Shown here piece after piece: positions 25,632-33,984 of a DNA stretch of 64,000 bases. The notes under the pieces were generated by a model, which was not told the DNA's origin, searched no databases, and worked only from the letters and a program-made list of their open reading frames with translations. The first letter of the stretch is position 1; each line of letters starts with the position of its first letter. Origin of the DNA: Arthrobacter sp. MYb23 (GTDB taxonomy: Bacteria; Actinomycetota; Actinomycetes; Actinomycetales; Micrococcaceae); assembly GCF_002979775.1 (NCBI RefSeq), contig NZ_PCPR01000013.1, positions 1 to 64,000 of the forward strand, read 5' to 3'. The position numbers were made by a program, and so were the translations under genes.

Positions 25632-27224
25632 CTATGCAGCGGGTTTCATGTCTGCAAAGAACACCGTGAAGGGGTAGTTTTCGTTGAACTGGGAAACATT
25701 CAGTCCAGCCGGCACGACGGAGACGCCGCGGGCGTCGTAGAGGAATGCCGCAGGTGCTTCCCTGTAGAGGAGGTCCATGGCTTGCTTGTAAAGGTCTTGG
25801 GCTGCAGCTCTGTCCGTGCCCGTCAACGTCGCTGCCTGGTCCACCAACTTGTCGTACTCCGGGGAATTCCAGTAGCTCAAGTTGAAGGACGGCTTTTCGC
25901 TGGAACGGAAGAGAGTGGTGAGGTTGTCACTTCCGGCATCGCTGTAGGTGGGCCAGTAGTACAACACGAAGATGTCCTGAGCTGTTGCGGGGTCTGCTTT
26001 GGCTGCATCCCACTGCTGATTAAACAACTGCGCCTTGACGTCCACCTCAACACCTATCTTGGCGAACGCGTCCTTGATCAGTGGCACAAATCGGGCTTCG
26101 GCAGGGTTCTCGGATGCGTAGCTAAGGGTCAGCTTCATGCCGTCGGCATGACCAGCTGAGGCCAACAGCTGTTTGGCCTTTTCCAAGTCCTGGGAGTACT
26201 GGGGCACATCCGGACTGAAGGGGAAGATACCCCGCGGGGCCGGTCCATGGGACTGTGTGCCGTAGCCTTGGGCTCCTATGTCAATAATCTCCTTGTACGG
26301 AATGGCATAGCTGAGTGCGCGGCGGACCTCCGGATCATTGAGCGGTGCACGGGTCGTGTTGAACATCGCCATGAAGTTGAACGGAGAATTGAAGTCCTTC
26401 ACCGTGAACTTCGGATCGTTGGCCAACGTTTTGGCGTTTTCCAGCGGAATGCTCGTGGCATAGTCGACCTCTCCCGCGGTTAGCATCTGTTGGGCAGTGA
26501 CAGCATCGGGGGTGATGGAGATGTCCACCACGTCGAAATGAGGGGCCGATGCTTTGTTCCAGTGACCCTCAAATTTTTTCAGCACAACCTCAGAGCCGGG
26601 TTTGTAGGAGTCGATCGTGTAAGGTCCAGAGCCCCCATCGATTCCGGCATCAAAGTACTTGTCGTCCTTCTCGGATGCTGCGAGTGCCTTAGGGGAAACG
26701 ATCCATGCACCATAGGTGGAGGAAGCGACGAGGTCCATCGGGGCGGCGTATTTGAGTTTGATGGCGACCGTAGAGTCGTCAGGAGCATCAATGCTCTCCA
26801 CCGGCGCCCAGATAAAGGATGCTGCTGCCCGCGTCCTCGCAGCATCAATGCTGGCCTTGACAGCGGCGGCGTTGACGGGCTCGCCATCATGGAAGGTCGC
26901 GCCGGAACGGATCTTGAAGGTCCAGGCCTTTCCATCCTCACTCGCACTCCAGGACTCGGCGATAGCGGGCTTGAATTCCTCGGAAGAACCCTCCGGGTTC
27001 TTCCACAGCAAAGGCTCGTAGATGTTGCCCATATACAGGGCTTCGGTTGAAAAGGATCGGACTGGATCCCAGGTTGTAATGGCCGCAGACGCAGCAACGC
27101 TGAAGACCTCAGGTTTTGACGATGTGTCCGGCGTCGAGGTACAGCCGGCTGCACTGAGGGCAAGGGCGGCTGCCGCGGCCGCACCGAAAGCAGTCCGAAC
27201 AGGGTGGGGAAATGAGGGTGCCAC
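25632..27224 (-). CDS. ABC transporter substrate-binding lipoprotein, family 5
   Basis: The 530-residue extracellular solute-binding protein anchors to the membrane through a lipobox, LSAAGC, at the end of a signal peptide rich in alanine (residues 8-28). The family 5 core follows, with AITTWDPVRSFSTEALYMGNIYEPLL near residue 46, WTFKIRSGATFHDGEPVNAA near residue 95, and the usual late YKQAMDLLYREAPAAFLYDA. The start is GTG 27224 with AGGAG seven bases upstream. It is the first gene of the ABC-hydrolase operon. Family 5 proteins bind peptides, opines, nickel or oligosaccharides. The partner hydrolase suggests an amide or ester. Confidence 0.9.
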   Translation of the reverse strand: MAPSFPHPVRTAFGAAAAAALALSAAGCTSTPDTSSKPEVFSVAASAAITTWDPVRSFSTEALYMGNIYEPLLWKNPEGSSEEFKPAIAESWSASEDGKAWTFKIRSGATFHDGEPVNAAAVKASIDAARTRAAASFIWAPVESIDAPDDSTVAIKLKYAAPMDLVASSTYGAWIVSPKALAASEKDDKYFDAGIDGGSGPYTIDSYKPGSEVVLKKFEGHWNKASAPHFDVVDISITPDAVTAQQMLTAGEVDYATSIPLENAKTLANDPKFTVKDFNSPFNFMAMFNTTRAPLNDPEVRRALSYAIPYKEIIDIGAQGYGTQSHGPAPRGIFPFSPDVPQYSQDLEKAKQLLASAGHADGMKLTLSYASENPAEARFVPLIKDAFAKIGVEVDVKAQLFNQQWDAAKADPATAQDIFVLYYWPTYSDAGSDNLTTLFRSSEKPSFNLSYWNSPEYDKLVDQAATLTGTDRAAAQDLYKQAMDLLYREAPAAFLYDARGVSVVPAGLNVSQFNENYPFTVFFADMKPAA

Positions 27225-27272
27225 AAAGACTCCTTGAAGAAGGTGGGGAAGTGTGACGAGTCTAACTATGTG

Positions 27273-27297
27273 TGCCTATGCCTGGGAAATGCCTATG
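27273..27297. promoter_or_regulatory. Direct repeat in the LysR/ABC divergent promoter
   Basis: TGCCTATG occurs at 27273-27280 and 27290-27297, 17 bp apart start to start, within the 102-bp divergent region. Position and spacing could suit a LysR-type protein binding to one face of the helix. It is a weak candidate because LysR sites are usually interrupted dyads. Confidence 0.35.
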
Positions 27298-27326
27298 ATG
27301 AGTAGAACCAATACCTTGGAGGCATA

Positions 27327-28214
27327 ATGGACTTGAGGCACCTGACGTACTTTCTGAGCATCGCTGATGAAGGATCAATCAACGCTGCATCACGCTCCCT
27401 GTTGGTTGCCCAGCCCTCGCTCTCCAGGCAGCTCCGCTCCTTGGAGAAGGAGCTTGGGCTGACCCTCTTTGACAGATCAGGGGCAAAGTTGTCCCTGACT
27501 GCGGCGGGCACCGCGTTCCTGCCTATCGCCAAAGACCTGGTCACTCGCGCTGCCCAGGCCAAGTCATCCGCTCGCGCCATGGCAGGGGGTTCTGTGCGAC
27601 GTCTGACCATAGCGGCGGCCTCCGCGACCATCGCCGACATCATCGCCCCGTTCATTGTTTCCCAAGGGCCGGGAGGAATCCTGACCGACGTCGTCGAGGC
27701 AACCCCCGAGTTCGTTTACCAGGAGTTGCAGGAAGGCAGGGCCGACTTTGCCCTCGGAACCAAGCCGCCGCCGTCGGACCTGGAATCGATTGTTGTTGGC
27801 AGTGCGTTCCTCTGGGCTCAGTGCAACGCCGAGCATCCTCTGGCGGGCAGGGAGAAAATCGGCCTCTCCGAACTTGTCCAATGGCCTCTCATTGCCATGA
27901 CAGCTGATTTTGGCGTCCGGACGATGTTCGACGATGCTGTCAGTGCCGAGCACCTCACCTACACCGCCGAATTTGAAGTGCGTTCAGCCCGCGTCGGCCA
28001 AGCCTTGGCAGCAGCCGGTAAGGGAATCTGCGTACTCTCGGATGATCCAAGTTTTGGGGTGCACGCCATGCCCATCACGCATAGGGGAAAGGATCTTGTG
28101 TTCACCCTCTTCGGCGTCTGGAATCCCTTGCATTTCGCGGCGCCGGCAATAGGGGATTGCCTGCAGAACCTTTCACGTTTTACCGCGGACCTGTATCCAG
28201 CCGCCCGACTGTAG
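27327..28214 (+). CDS. LysR family transcriptional regulator
   Basis: The 295-residue regulator starts MDLRHLTYFLSIADEGSINA with the winged helix-turn-helix in residues 1-60, and continues with a PBP2-type sensor from about residue 90. GGAGG sits 6 bp before the ATG. It is transcribed divergently from the ABC-transporter/hydrolase operon. By the usual LysR arrangement it should regulate that operon in response to the imported ligand or its hydrolysis product. Convergent with the TetR gene to the right. Confidence 0.92.
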   Translation: MDLRHLTYFLSIADEGSINAASRSLLVAQPSLSRQLRSLEKELGLTLFDRSGAKLSLTAAGTAFLPIAKDLVTRAAQAKSSARAMAGGSVRRLTIAAASATIADIIAPFIVSQGPGGILTDVVEATPEFVYQELQEGRADFALGTKPPPSDLESIVVGSAFLWAQCNAEHPLAGREKIGLSELVQWPLIAMTADFGVRTMFDDAVSAEHLTYTAEFEVRSARVGQALAAAGKGICVLSDDPSFGVHAMPITHRGKDLVFTLFGVWNPLHFAAPAIGDCLQNLSRFTADLYPAARL

Positions 28215-28245
28215 CATCGCCATCGGACCAACGTGGCGCTGGCCA

Positions 28246-28275
28246 TTGCAGCGCGGGAGTTCAGTTGCGCTGCAA
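28246..28275. terminator. Bidirectional stem-loop between LysR and TetR genes
   Basis: TTGCAGCGC (28246-28254) pairs exactly with GCGCTGCAA (28267-28275). The right arm overlaps the last codons of the TetR gene. It serves the convergent pair. Confidence 0.7.
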
Positions 28276-28878
28276 GTCTTTTCCGGGTCTGGTCTTGACC
28301 ATGTTCATCGCATAGCTGATCAGGAATTCGTATTCGTCATCCGGCGTGAGGTCCCCGAGCAGGACATCCATGACGAGTCCGTCTTCCAGCGCTACGAAGC
28401 TACGTGCCAGGAATGCCGCTGGTGCTGACAAGGTGAAAGCGTCCGCCTGTGTCCCGCGATCCAGGATCCCTTGGTAGAGATTCGTTTGGCGTTCGACGAA
28501 GGCCATCTGCTGGCGTGCGGCCGCTTCATTGCGCAGGTAGACAGGGATGAGTTCCACGAGGATGCGGCTGGCGGTTTCGCTTTCGCCCGGCCATGGGACC
28601 CCGGAATGGATGCAGGCCCTGAGCTGGTTTTCAGGTCCGCTTTCAGCCTGGATCCGGGCTTCCCTACGGTCGCAGTACTCCGTGACACCTTGATGGAAGA
28701 CCTCACTGAAGAGTTCATCAACGTCGCGGTAGTAATACAGAACCGCAGCGGGGGTGACGCCCGCTTCGTTTGCAATGTCGGAGAGGCGTGCCGCCGATGA
28801 TCCTCTATCCAGCAGGACCCGTCCGGCTGCTGCTACGAGTTGATCCCGGCGTTCTCTTTGATTCCGTGGTCTTGCCAT
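28261..28878 (-). CDS. TetR family transcriptional regulator
   Basis: The 205-residue repressor has the helix-turn-helix in residues 20-60, SDIANEAGVTPAAVLYYYRDVDELF, and an all-helical ligand domain after it. Starts at 28878, 28887 or 28920 are possible. I prefer 28878 (MARPRNQRERR) because the basic N-terminal arm begins there. It is divergent from the nitrilase-permease operon across an AT-rich palindromic stretch that is probably its operator. It likely represses that operon until an amide-type ligand appears. Confidence 0.88.
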   Translation of the reverse strand: MARPRNQRERRDQLVAAAGRVLLDRGSSAARLSDIANEAGVTPAAVLYYYRDVDELFSEVFHQGVTEYCDRREARIQAESGPENQLRACIHSGVPWPGESETASRILVELIPVYLRNEAAARQQMAFVERQTNLYQGILDRGTQADAFTLSAPAAFLARSFVALEDGLVMDVLLGDLTPDDEYEFLISYAMNMVKTRPGKDLQRN

Positions 28879-28925
28879 GGTCACCATGCTTTCATACCGC
28901 TTCGACGTGAGCCTTGACACATCAT

Positions 28926-28967
28926 AGTTCGTTAATTAATCTTTAATTAATATTTAGTTAATGAACT
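28926..28967. promoter_or_regulatory. AT-rich palindromic operator cluster
   Basis: An outer inverted repeat, AGTTCGTTAA (28926-28935) and TTAATGAACT (28958-28967), encloses two TTAATTAA palindromes. The AT content stands out against GC-rich surroundings. The cluster lies between the divergent TetR and nitrilase genes, 22 bp before the nitrilase ATG, and overlaps where promoter elements must be. It is a likely TetR binding site. Confidence 0.6.
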
Positions 28968-28989
28968 CTCCCTCTAGGAATCCCACGCC

Positions 28990-29910
28990 ATGACTCGACT
29001 TCTCCCTCTGGCTCTTGTGCAATCGCCCGCAGAGACCTTGACTGATTTTGCAGCTGGTCTCGAGCGGAAGGTCAAAGCACATGCGGTCGCCGACCTCTTC
29101 GTCTACCCGGAGTTGCACTTGAATAGCGCAGATGCTCCTGGTCCTGCCGAGCGGCAGGCCTATATGGAGGCCTCTGCCGAACCTCTTGATGGCCCGCGCG
29201 GGAGCATTCTTGCCGAGCTCGCCGGCGATCTGGGTATCTGGCTGTTGCCTGGCAGTGTGCTTGAACGTGGCACTGATGGGCGCATCTACAACACCGCCGT
29301 TGTTTACTCACCGCAGGGAAAAGCCGTGGCTGCCTACCGGAAGATCTTTCCGTGGAAGCCTTACGAAACGGTTTCCTCGGGTACAGACTTCGTGGTCTTC
29401 GATATGGCCGGCTACGGCAGGGTGGGTTTGTCCATTTGCTACGACGCCTGGTTCCCCGAGCACAGTAGGCATCTGGCATGGATGGGCGCGGAGCTCGTTC
29501 TTAATGTTGTTCAAACCCCCACCAATGATCGTGTGCAGGAAGTTGTTATCAGCCAGGCCAACGCAATCGTCAACCAGAACTTCGTTGCCAGTGTCAACGC
29601 AGCCGGCCCGCACGGGGTGGGGCGCAGCCTCCTGGTCGACCCCGAAGGCCGGGTGCGGGTCTCGGCGGCCGGACCCGAAGACGCGACCCTGGTGGATGTG
29701 ATCGACCTGGACCAAGTAGGAAATGTACGTCAATATGGCACTGCGGGCGTCACTCGCCCTTGGGACCAGTTCGCTGAAAATGATGCCAGCATTCCGTTGC
29801 CGCTCTACGCGGGTCAGCTGGATCCCCGCCTCTGGCGGCAAACCAACTCCCCGTCAAACCTGACCAACCTCAGCACTGCCCCAGCCCAAGGAACCTCCCA
29901 TGTCCGCTGA
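28990..29910 (+). CDS. Carbon-nitrogen hydrolase (nitrilase superfamily amidase)
   Basis: The 306-residue enzyme has the complete nitrilase-superfamily triad: Glu41 in YPELHL, Lys118 in YRKIFPW and Cys150 in GLSICYDAWFPE. It hydrolyses a C-N bond of an amide, carbamoyl or nitrile compound in the cytoplasm. AWMGAELVLNVVQTP and VASVNAAGPHGVGRS further fit the aliphatic amidase/carbamoylase branches. The end overlaps the permease start by 11 bases, so uptake and hydrolysis are coupled. The exact substrate cannot be read from sequence. Confidence 0.88.
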   Translation: MTRLLPLALVQSPAETLTDFAAGLERKVKAHAVADLFVYPELHLNSADAPGPAERQAYMEASAEPLDGPRGSILAELAGDLGIWLLPGSVLERGTDGRIYNTAVVYSPQGKAVAAYRKIFPWKPYETVSSGTDFVVFDMAGYGRVGLSICYDAWFPEHSRHLAWMGAELVLNVVQTPTNDRVQEVVISQANAIVNQNFVASVNAAGPHGVGRSLLVDPEGRVRVSAAGPEDATLVDVIDLDQVGNVRQYGTAGVTRPWDQFAENDASIPLPLYAGQLDPRLWRQTNSPSNLTNLSTAPAQGTSHVR

Positions 29911-31330
29911 GAACATCAAACTCACCCCCAAACTATCCCTGCTATCGGTAGTCGTGTTCGGCTTGGCCTATATGGCGCCGGGCATCGTCATGACGATCTT
30001 TGGTGTGATCTCCTCCACCAGCGACGGAACAGCCCCGACAGCATTCGCCCTCGCCACTGCCGCCATGCTGCTGACGGCCCTCAGCTACGCAAAAATGGCA
30101 AAGATCTTTCCGAACTCAGGTTCGGCCTACGTGTATGCGCGCCGACTACTCGATTCCCGCGTCGGCTTCCTCGTCGGGTGGGCGATCCTCCTGGACTACC
30201 TCTTCCTTCCCACCGTGGCCTGGCTCTTCCAATCGTTCTACCTCGCAGCACAGTTTCCCGGCATCCCCGTTTGGGCCTGGCTCGCCTTGAATGCAGGACT
30301 GACAACGATCATCAACGTCACGGGCATCGTGCTCACCGACCGTGTCAATAAGACGCTGACCCTCCTGGTGGTTACCCTCATCGGGATCTTCATCGCCTAT
30401 TGCCTGGCCTACCTCGGTGGAAACGCGCCGTCCTCGTTCACGGACCCCTTCTGGAATAGTGCGACGACGGTAGGCGGCGTCGCTGCGGCTGCGGCCATCG
30501 CTGCCTACGCCTTCCTGGGATTCGACGCCGTCAGCACACTCAGCGAAGAAACCAAAGACGCCGAGCGCAATATTCCGCGGGCTATCCTCCTGACAGTCCT
30601 CGTCGGAGGAGTACTTTTTGCCGTCGTCTCCTACATCATGCAACTCGTTCATCCGGGCGGGGACTTTGAAGAAGCAGCCACCGCCGCATACGCGATGCAG
30701 GTTCTCGTCGGAGGGCAGTTCTACGCCAACATCACCAACATGCTCTTCATCGTCGGCGGGTTCGCGTCGGGCCTCGCCATCCAGGCCAGCACCAGCCGGC
30801 TCCTCTACGTCATGGGCCGCGACGGAGTCCTGCCCCGCCGGCTCTTCGGGCACCTCCACCCCCGAACAAGGACGCCTATCTTTAATCTGGTCCTCGTTGG
30901 TGCCGTGGCCATGCTGGCACTGAACATCTCCTTGGAGGTCGCAACGTCCTTCATCAACTTCGGCGCCTTCCTGGCATTCACCACCGTGAACCTCTGCGTC
31001 GTCGCCTACTTCATCCGAAGCCGGAAGCAGGGCAAAAAGATGTCGGTCTTCGGCTTCATCGTGCTACCCATCCTGGGTGCCGGCGTCGACATTTTCCTCC
31101 TGACCCAGCTTAGTTTCATCGCCATCACCATCGGACTCTGCTGGATCGCCCTAGGCGTTTTCTACCTCGTTTTTCTGACCAAGGGTTTCCGCAAGGAACC
31201 ACCGGAGATGCGTCTCCACGAGCGGGAGAACAAGGCAGCTCAAAGTGTCGAGGACCTCCAAAATCCGGACAGCGGCCACCAACCACCCATCAAGCACGAT
31301 GGCGGCCGAGTCCAGCCAACCGAAATCTAA
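29900..31330 (+). CDS. APC superfamily amino acid/polyamine permease
   Basis: The 476-residue transporter has about 12 membrane helices. FGLAYMAPGIVMTIFGVI near residue 20 holds the first broken helix, YAKMAKIFPNSGSAYVYARR follows the second, and GFDAVSTLSEETKDAERNIPRA lies near residue 213, all standard for the APC family. The C-terminal 45 residues are hydrophilic. It overlaps the nitrilase gene by 11 bases and should import the nitrilase substrate or a precursor, probably an amine, amino acid derivative or amide. Confidence 0.9.
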   Translation: MSAENIKLTPKLSLLSVVVFGLAYMAPGIVMTIFGVISSTSDGTAPTAFALATAAMLLTALSYAKMAKIFPNSGSAYVYARRLLDSRVGFLVGWAILLDYLFLPTVAWLFQSFYLAAQFPGIPVWAWLALNAGLTTIINVTGIVLTDRVNKTLTLLVVTLIGIFIAYCLAYLGGNAPSSFTDPFWNSATTVGGVAAAAAIAAYAFLGFDAVSTLSEETKDAERNIPRAILLTVLVGGVLFAVVSYIMQLVHPGGDFEEAATAAYAMQVLVGGQFYANITNMLFIVGGFASGLAIQASTSRLLYVMGRDGVLPRRLFGHLHPRTRTPIFNLVLVGAVAMLALNISLEVATSFINFGAFLAFTTVNLCVVAYFIRSRKQGKKMSVFGFIVLPILGAGVDIFLLTQLSFIAITIGLCWIALGVFYLVFLTKGFRKEPPEMRLHERENKAAQSVEDLQNPDSGHQPPIKHDGGRVQPTEI

Positions 31331-31435
31331 ACCCTCCTTGAACCACCAGGATGGGCCTGTCAATCAGGTCCGTCCTTTGGCGGCATGCACGAGCTCGAAG
31401 GGCAGAACAGGCGCCATAGGAACACGTTCTGACTC

Positions 31436-33178
31436 TTACGGCTTGTGGTCCGGCTCGAGTGCGACGAACGTGTTGGTTGTCAACGGTGGCGGTCCGATGA
31501 GTTTGCTCAGGCCTCCTTGAATCTGATGGACCAGGTGCATGTGCCCCAATGAGGCATCCAGGGTGTCATCCGGAAATGACAGTGCTCTTTGCCCAGCTCC
31601 GCCAAAGTAATAGGGGCCTGCGGCTCCGCGGTAGACAGTGTTCCTGAGAGCCGCTTTGACAACTTCAAAATCCCACGGAGCGTTCACTTGTGACCAGGCC
31701 GAAGCGAGAACGTTGACCATGTCAAAGTGCATTGCCGCCCCGCCGGAACCAGGATCCTGCGCATAAGTGGCGGTGTAGAGCTTCCTGAACGGTGCACTGA
31801 CCGGATCATCGTAGGTTCCGATGACGGTGGACCACACCAACCCTTCTGCCAACGGTCCCAGACGGGCGGCAAAGTTCGGAACGGTCGGTGACCAGGCGGT
31901 GTATACCAGCGGAGGACTTCCATAGGCCTTGAGTGCGCCGATAAAGGCCTGGAGATCGCGTTCTGGAAATACGGAGATGTAGGCAGCCGCCGGACGTGCC
32001 CGTGAAACGTCGGCGGCCACCTTGGCGAGGTCGGGTTCACTGTCATCAACGGTAATCACCAGCTTGACCTTCCATCCGCTGTTTTCAACCTCGCGCTGGA
32101 GGTCTTCGACGCTGGCCCGCGCCAGCGAACTTTGCCGCACCACCAAGGCCACAGACTTGCCCGGGGGCTTCCATTGTCCGGTGTCCACGAACATGCTAAG
32201 CGTTCGGGAAAAACCGGACAGATAGGCGATTTCTGTCGCGCAGACCTGGAAGGTGTTTCCCAGCGTCGTAGAGTTTTCCATCACGTCGTGGCTCAGGGCC
32301 GGATTAACCATGCCGTGCAACAAGGGTGTACCGCTAAGTGATGCGACATGGAGCGCTGCGGACGCAGCGTGCAGCGGGAAGTTTCCCAGCGTGAATGCGT
32401 CCACATCGATGTCCTGCATATTTCCCACCACCCGGTCAAGACTCTCTGCTGAGCTCTCAATTGCCAGGTGTTCTACCAGGCGTCCGTTGACACCGCCGAT
32501 CCGGTTCAGCCGGGCAACAGCAAGCTCAGACCCGCGGCGCATGCTTCCGACGTCATGCCGGCCTGCGATTCCCTCTGGAAAGATTGAGGCCAGACGAATA
32601 GGCCGCCTGCTCGCCGCCCGCTGAAGGCTTGCCGCTCCTCGCCTCTCCGCCACCTGGGCGAGGAGAACTTGTCGAAGGTCCTCCGGTAACTCGATCCTGG
32701 TAGTGCACAGAGGCGCAACGTAAGCGTTGGCTGCCGCGATTAAGGCAGCTACAGCCGCTCTGGAGGCCACGTTGAGTTTCGTGAGGATGTGTTCGATGTG
32801 GGTAGCGACTGTTCGTCGGGCACAGTGAAACAGCTCCGCGATTTCGGGATTGGAAAGGCCGCCAGCTACACAGGAGGCCACTTCGAGCTCTCTGACCGTT
32901 AATCCGAAGGGCGGAGTTGTGGACTCGGCCGTCAAAACCGTGGAAAGCCTGTGGCCAACTGCAGTCTCAATACGTATTCTCCGTACGTGTCGTCCATCGA
33001 CGAATAAGAACGATACGTGGGAAACCTTGTTATTCAGAGCACGGACAGCGTAGTCAACTAAGGAAGCTCTGGCAGCGAAAAATCCGGGGCTGGTGGTTTG
33101 AGTGTTGTCTTCATCCCACACGATGATCTGATGATCCGTTTTCGCGGGCAGTGAAGCACAAGTGCGGCGATTCATCAT
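31436..33178 (-). CDS. LuxR-type HTH fused to a Leu/Ile/Val-binding-type sensor domain
   Basis: An unusual 580-residue one-component regulator. Residues 1-90 form an uncharacterised N-terminal domain. A LuxR/GerE helix-turn-helix occupies residues 92-150 (LTVRELEVASCVAGGLSNPE and ARRTVATHIEHILTKLNV). From about residue 195 to 570 a type 1 periplasmic-binding fold follows, similar to branched-chain amino acid, urea or amide receptors (IRLASIFPEGIAGRHDVGSM, then FRKLYTATYAQDPGS). No signal peptide or membrane helix is present, so the receptor domain must sense ligand in the cytoplasm. It lies between the nitrilase-permease operon and the SDR-deacetylase operon and could control either. The order, DNA-binding domain first, resembles LacI logic but with unrelated parts. 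Confidence 0.82.
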   Translation of the reverse strand: MMNRRTCASLPAKTDHQIIVWDEDNTQTTSPGFFAARASLVDYAVRALNNKVSHVSFLFVDGRHVRRIRIETAVGHRLSTVLTAESTTPPFGLTVRELEVASCVAGGLSNPEIAELFHCARRTVATHIEHILTKLNVASRAAVAALIAAANAYVAPLCTTRIELPEDLRQVLLAQVAERRGAASLQRAASRRPIRLASIFPEGIAGRHDVGSMRRGSELAVARLNRIGGVNGRLVEHLAIESSAESLDRVVGNMQDIDVDAFTLGNFPLHAASAALHVASLSGTPLLHGMVNPALSHDVMENSTTLGNTFQVCATEIAYLSGFSRTLSMFVDTGQWKPPGKSVALVVRQSSLARASVEDLQREVENSGWKVKLVITVDDSEPDLAKVAADVSRARPAAAYISVFPERDLQAFIGALKAYGSPPLVYTAWSPTVPNFAARLGPLAEGLVWSTVIGTYDDPVSAPFRKLYTATYAQDPGSGGAAMHFDMVNVLASAWSQVNAPWDFEVVKAALRNTVYRGAAGPYYFGGAGQRALSFPDDTLDASLGHMHLVHQIQGGLSKLIGPPPLTTNTFVALEPDHKP

Positions 33179-33270
33179 CCAGTCCTGTCAGCGACCTAGG
33201 GTGACCTTTAGTTCGTCAATTTTACTCCCGCCGTGGGGCCCGAAAGGGCGTAACACTGCTTCCAGAGTGA

Positions 33271-33984
33271 CTATGTCAGCCAGTTCGGAGCATTCTGCGC
33301 CCCAAGGCTGGTGCCGCCATCAACCACAAGTGTCTGACCAGTGACCCAGTGTGATTCCGCGCTAAGGAGCCACATGATCGCTGGTGTGATGTCCTGCGGG
33401 ATCGCGACCCTTCCGTGAGGCGAAGCGGTGCTGAGCGCGGCGACATAATCCCGCGGGACTGCGTTGAGGGGAGAACTACCGTCAACAAACCCTGGAGCGA
33501 CCGCATTTACCCGAAAGCCCCTTGAACAATTCTCCAGTGCGACTCCACGGACTATTGCTTCCAGGGCGGCCTTGGAAGCTGCGTAGGCGGTGGTACCGGT
33601 CCTTGCCCGGGCCGCTGCGGTGCTACTGATGACAACAACCGAGCACTGCCGGTACTCAGCCGCAGCCAGCCGGGCCAGGGTCGTTATCGCAATCAATGCC
33701 GAGCGCGCATTGACCACCATGAGTTCATCGAACTGATCCTCGCTCGTTTCGTCCGCCAGTATTGCCGGGAACATTCCGGCCGTAAAAACCAAGCCGTCGA
33801 ACGGACCCGAATCCAGCCACTTGGTTTCAATCATTGGCCGCAAAGTTCCGTTGACCTTCAGATCTACTTCAGGCAGATCCAAGCCAGTAAAAGAATGTTT
33901 GGAGGCTTCCATGGCTGCGGTTACGGATTTCCCGAGACCTCCCTCTGAGCCGATGACCAGATACTTGCGCGAGAGGTCTTTCAT
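33271..33984 (-). CDS. SDR family oxidoreductase
   Basis: A short SDR of 237 residues with a slightly atypical cofactor motif, IGSEGGLGKS, in place of TGxxxGxG. The catalytic YAASK is present near residue 129, after VVVISSTAA. The C-terminus ends with WLLSAESHWVTGQTLVVDGG, the standard SDR close. Its ATG overlaps the deacetylase stop (ATGA), making it the last gene of a five-gene minus-strand run from 38056. A role in oxidising an alcohol released by amide cleavage is inferred. Confidence 0.85.
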   Translation of the reverse strand: MKDLSRKYLVIGSEGGLGKSVTAAMEASKHSFTGLDLPEVDLKVNGTLRPMIETKWLDSGPFDGLVFTAGMFPAILADETSEDQFDELMVVNARSALIAITTLARLAAAEYRQCSVVVISSTAAARARTGTTAYAASKAALEAIVRGVALENCSRGFRVNAVAPGFVDGSSPLNAVPRDYVAALSTASPHGRVAIPQDITPAIMWLLSAESHWVTGQTLVVDGGTSLGAQNAPNWLT

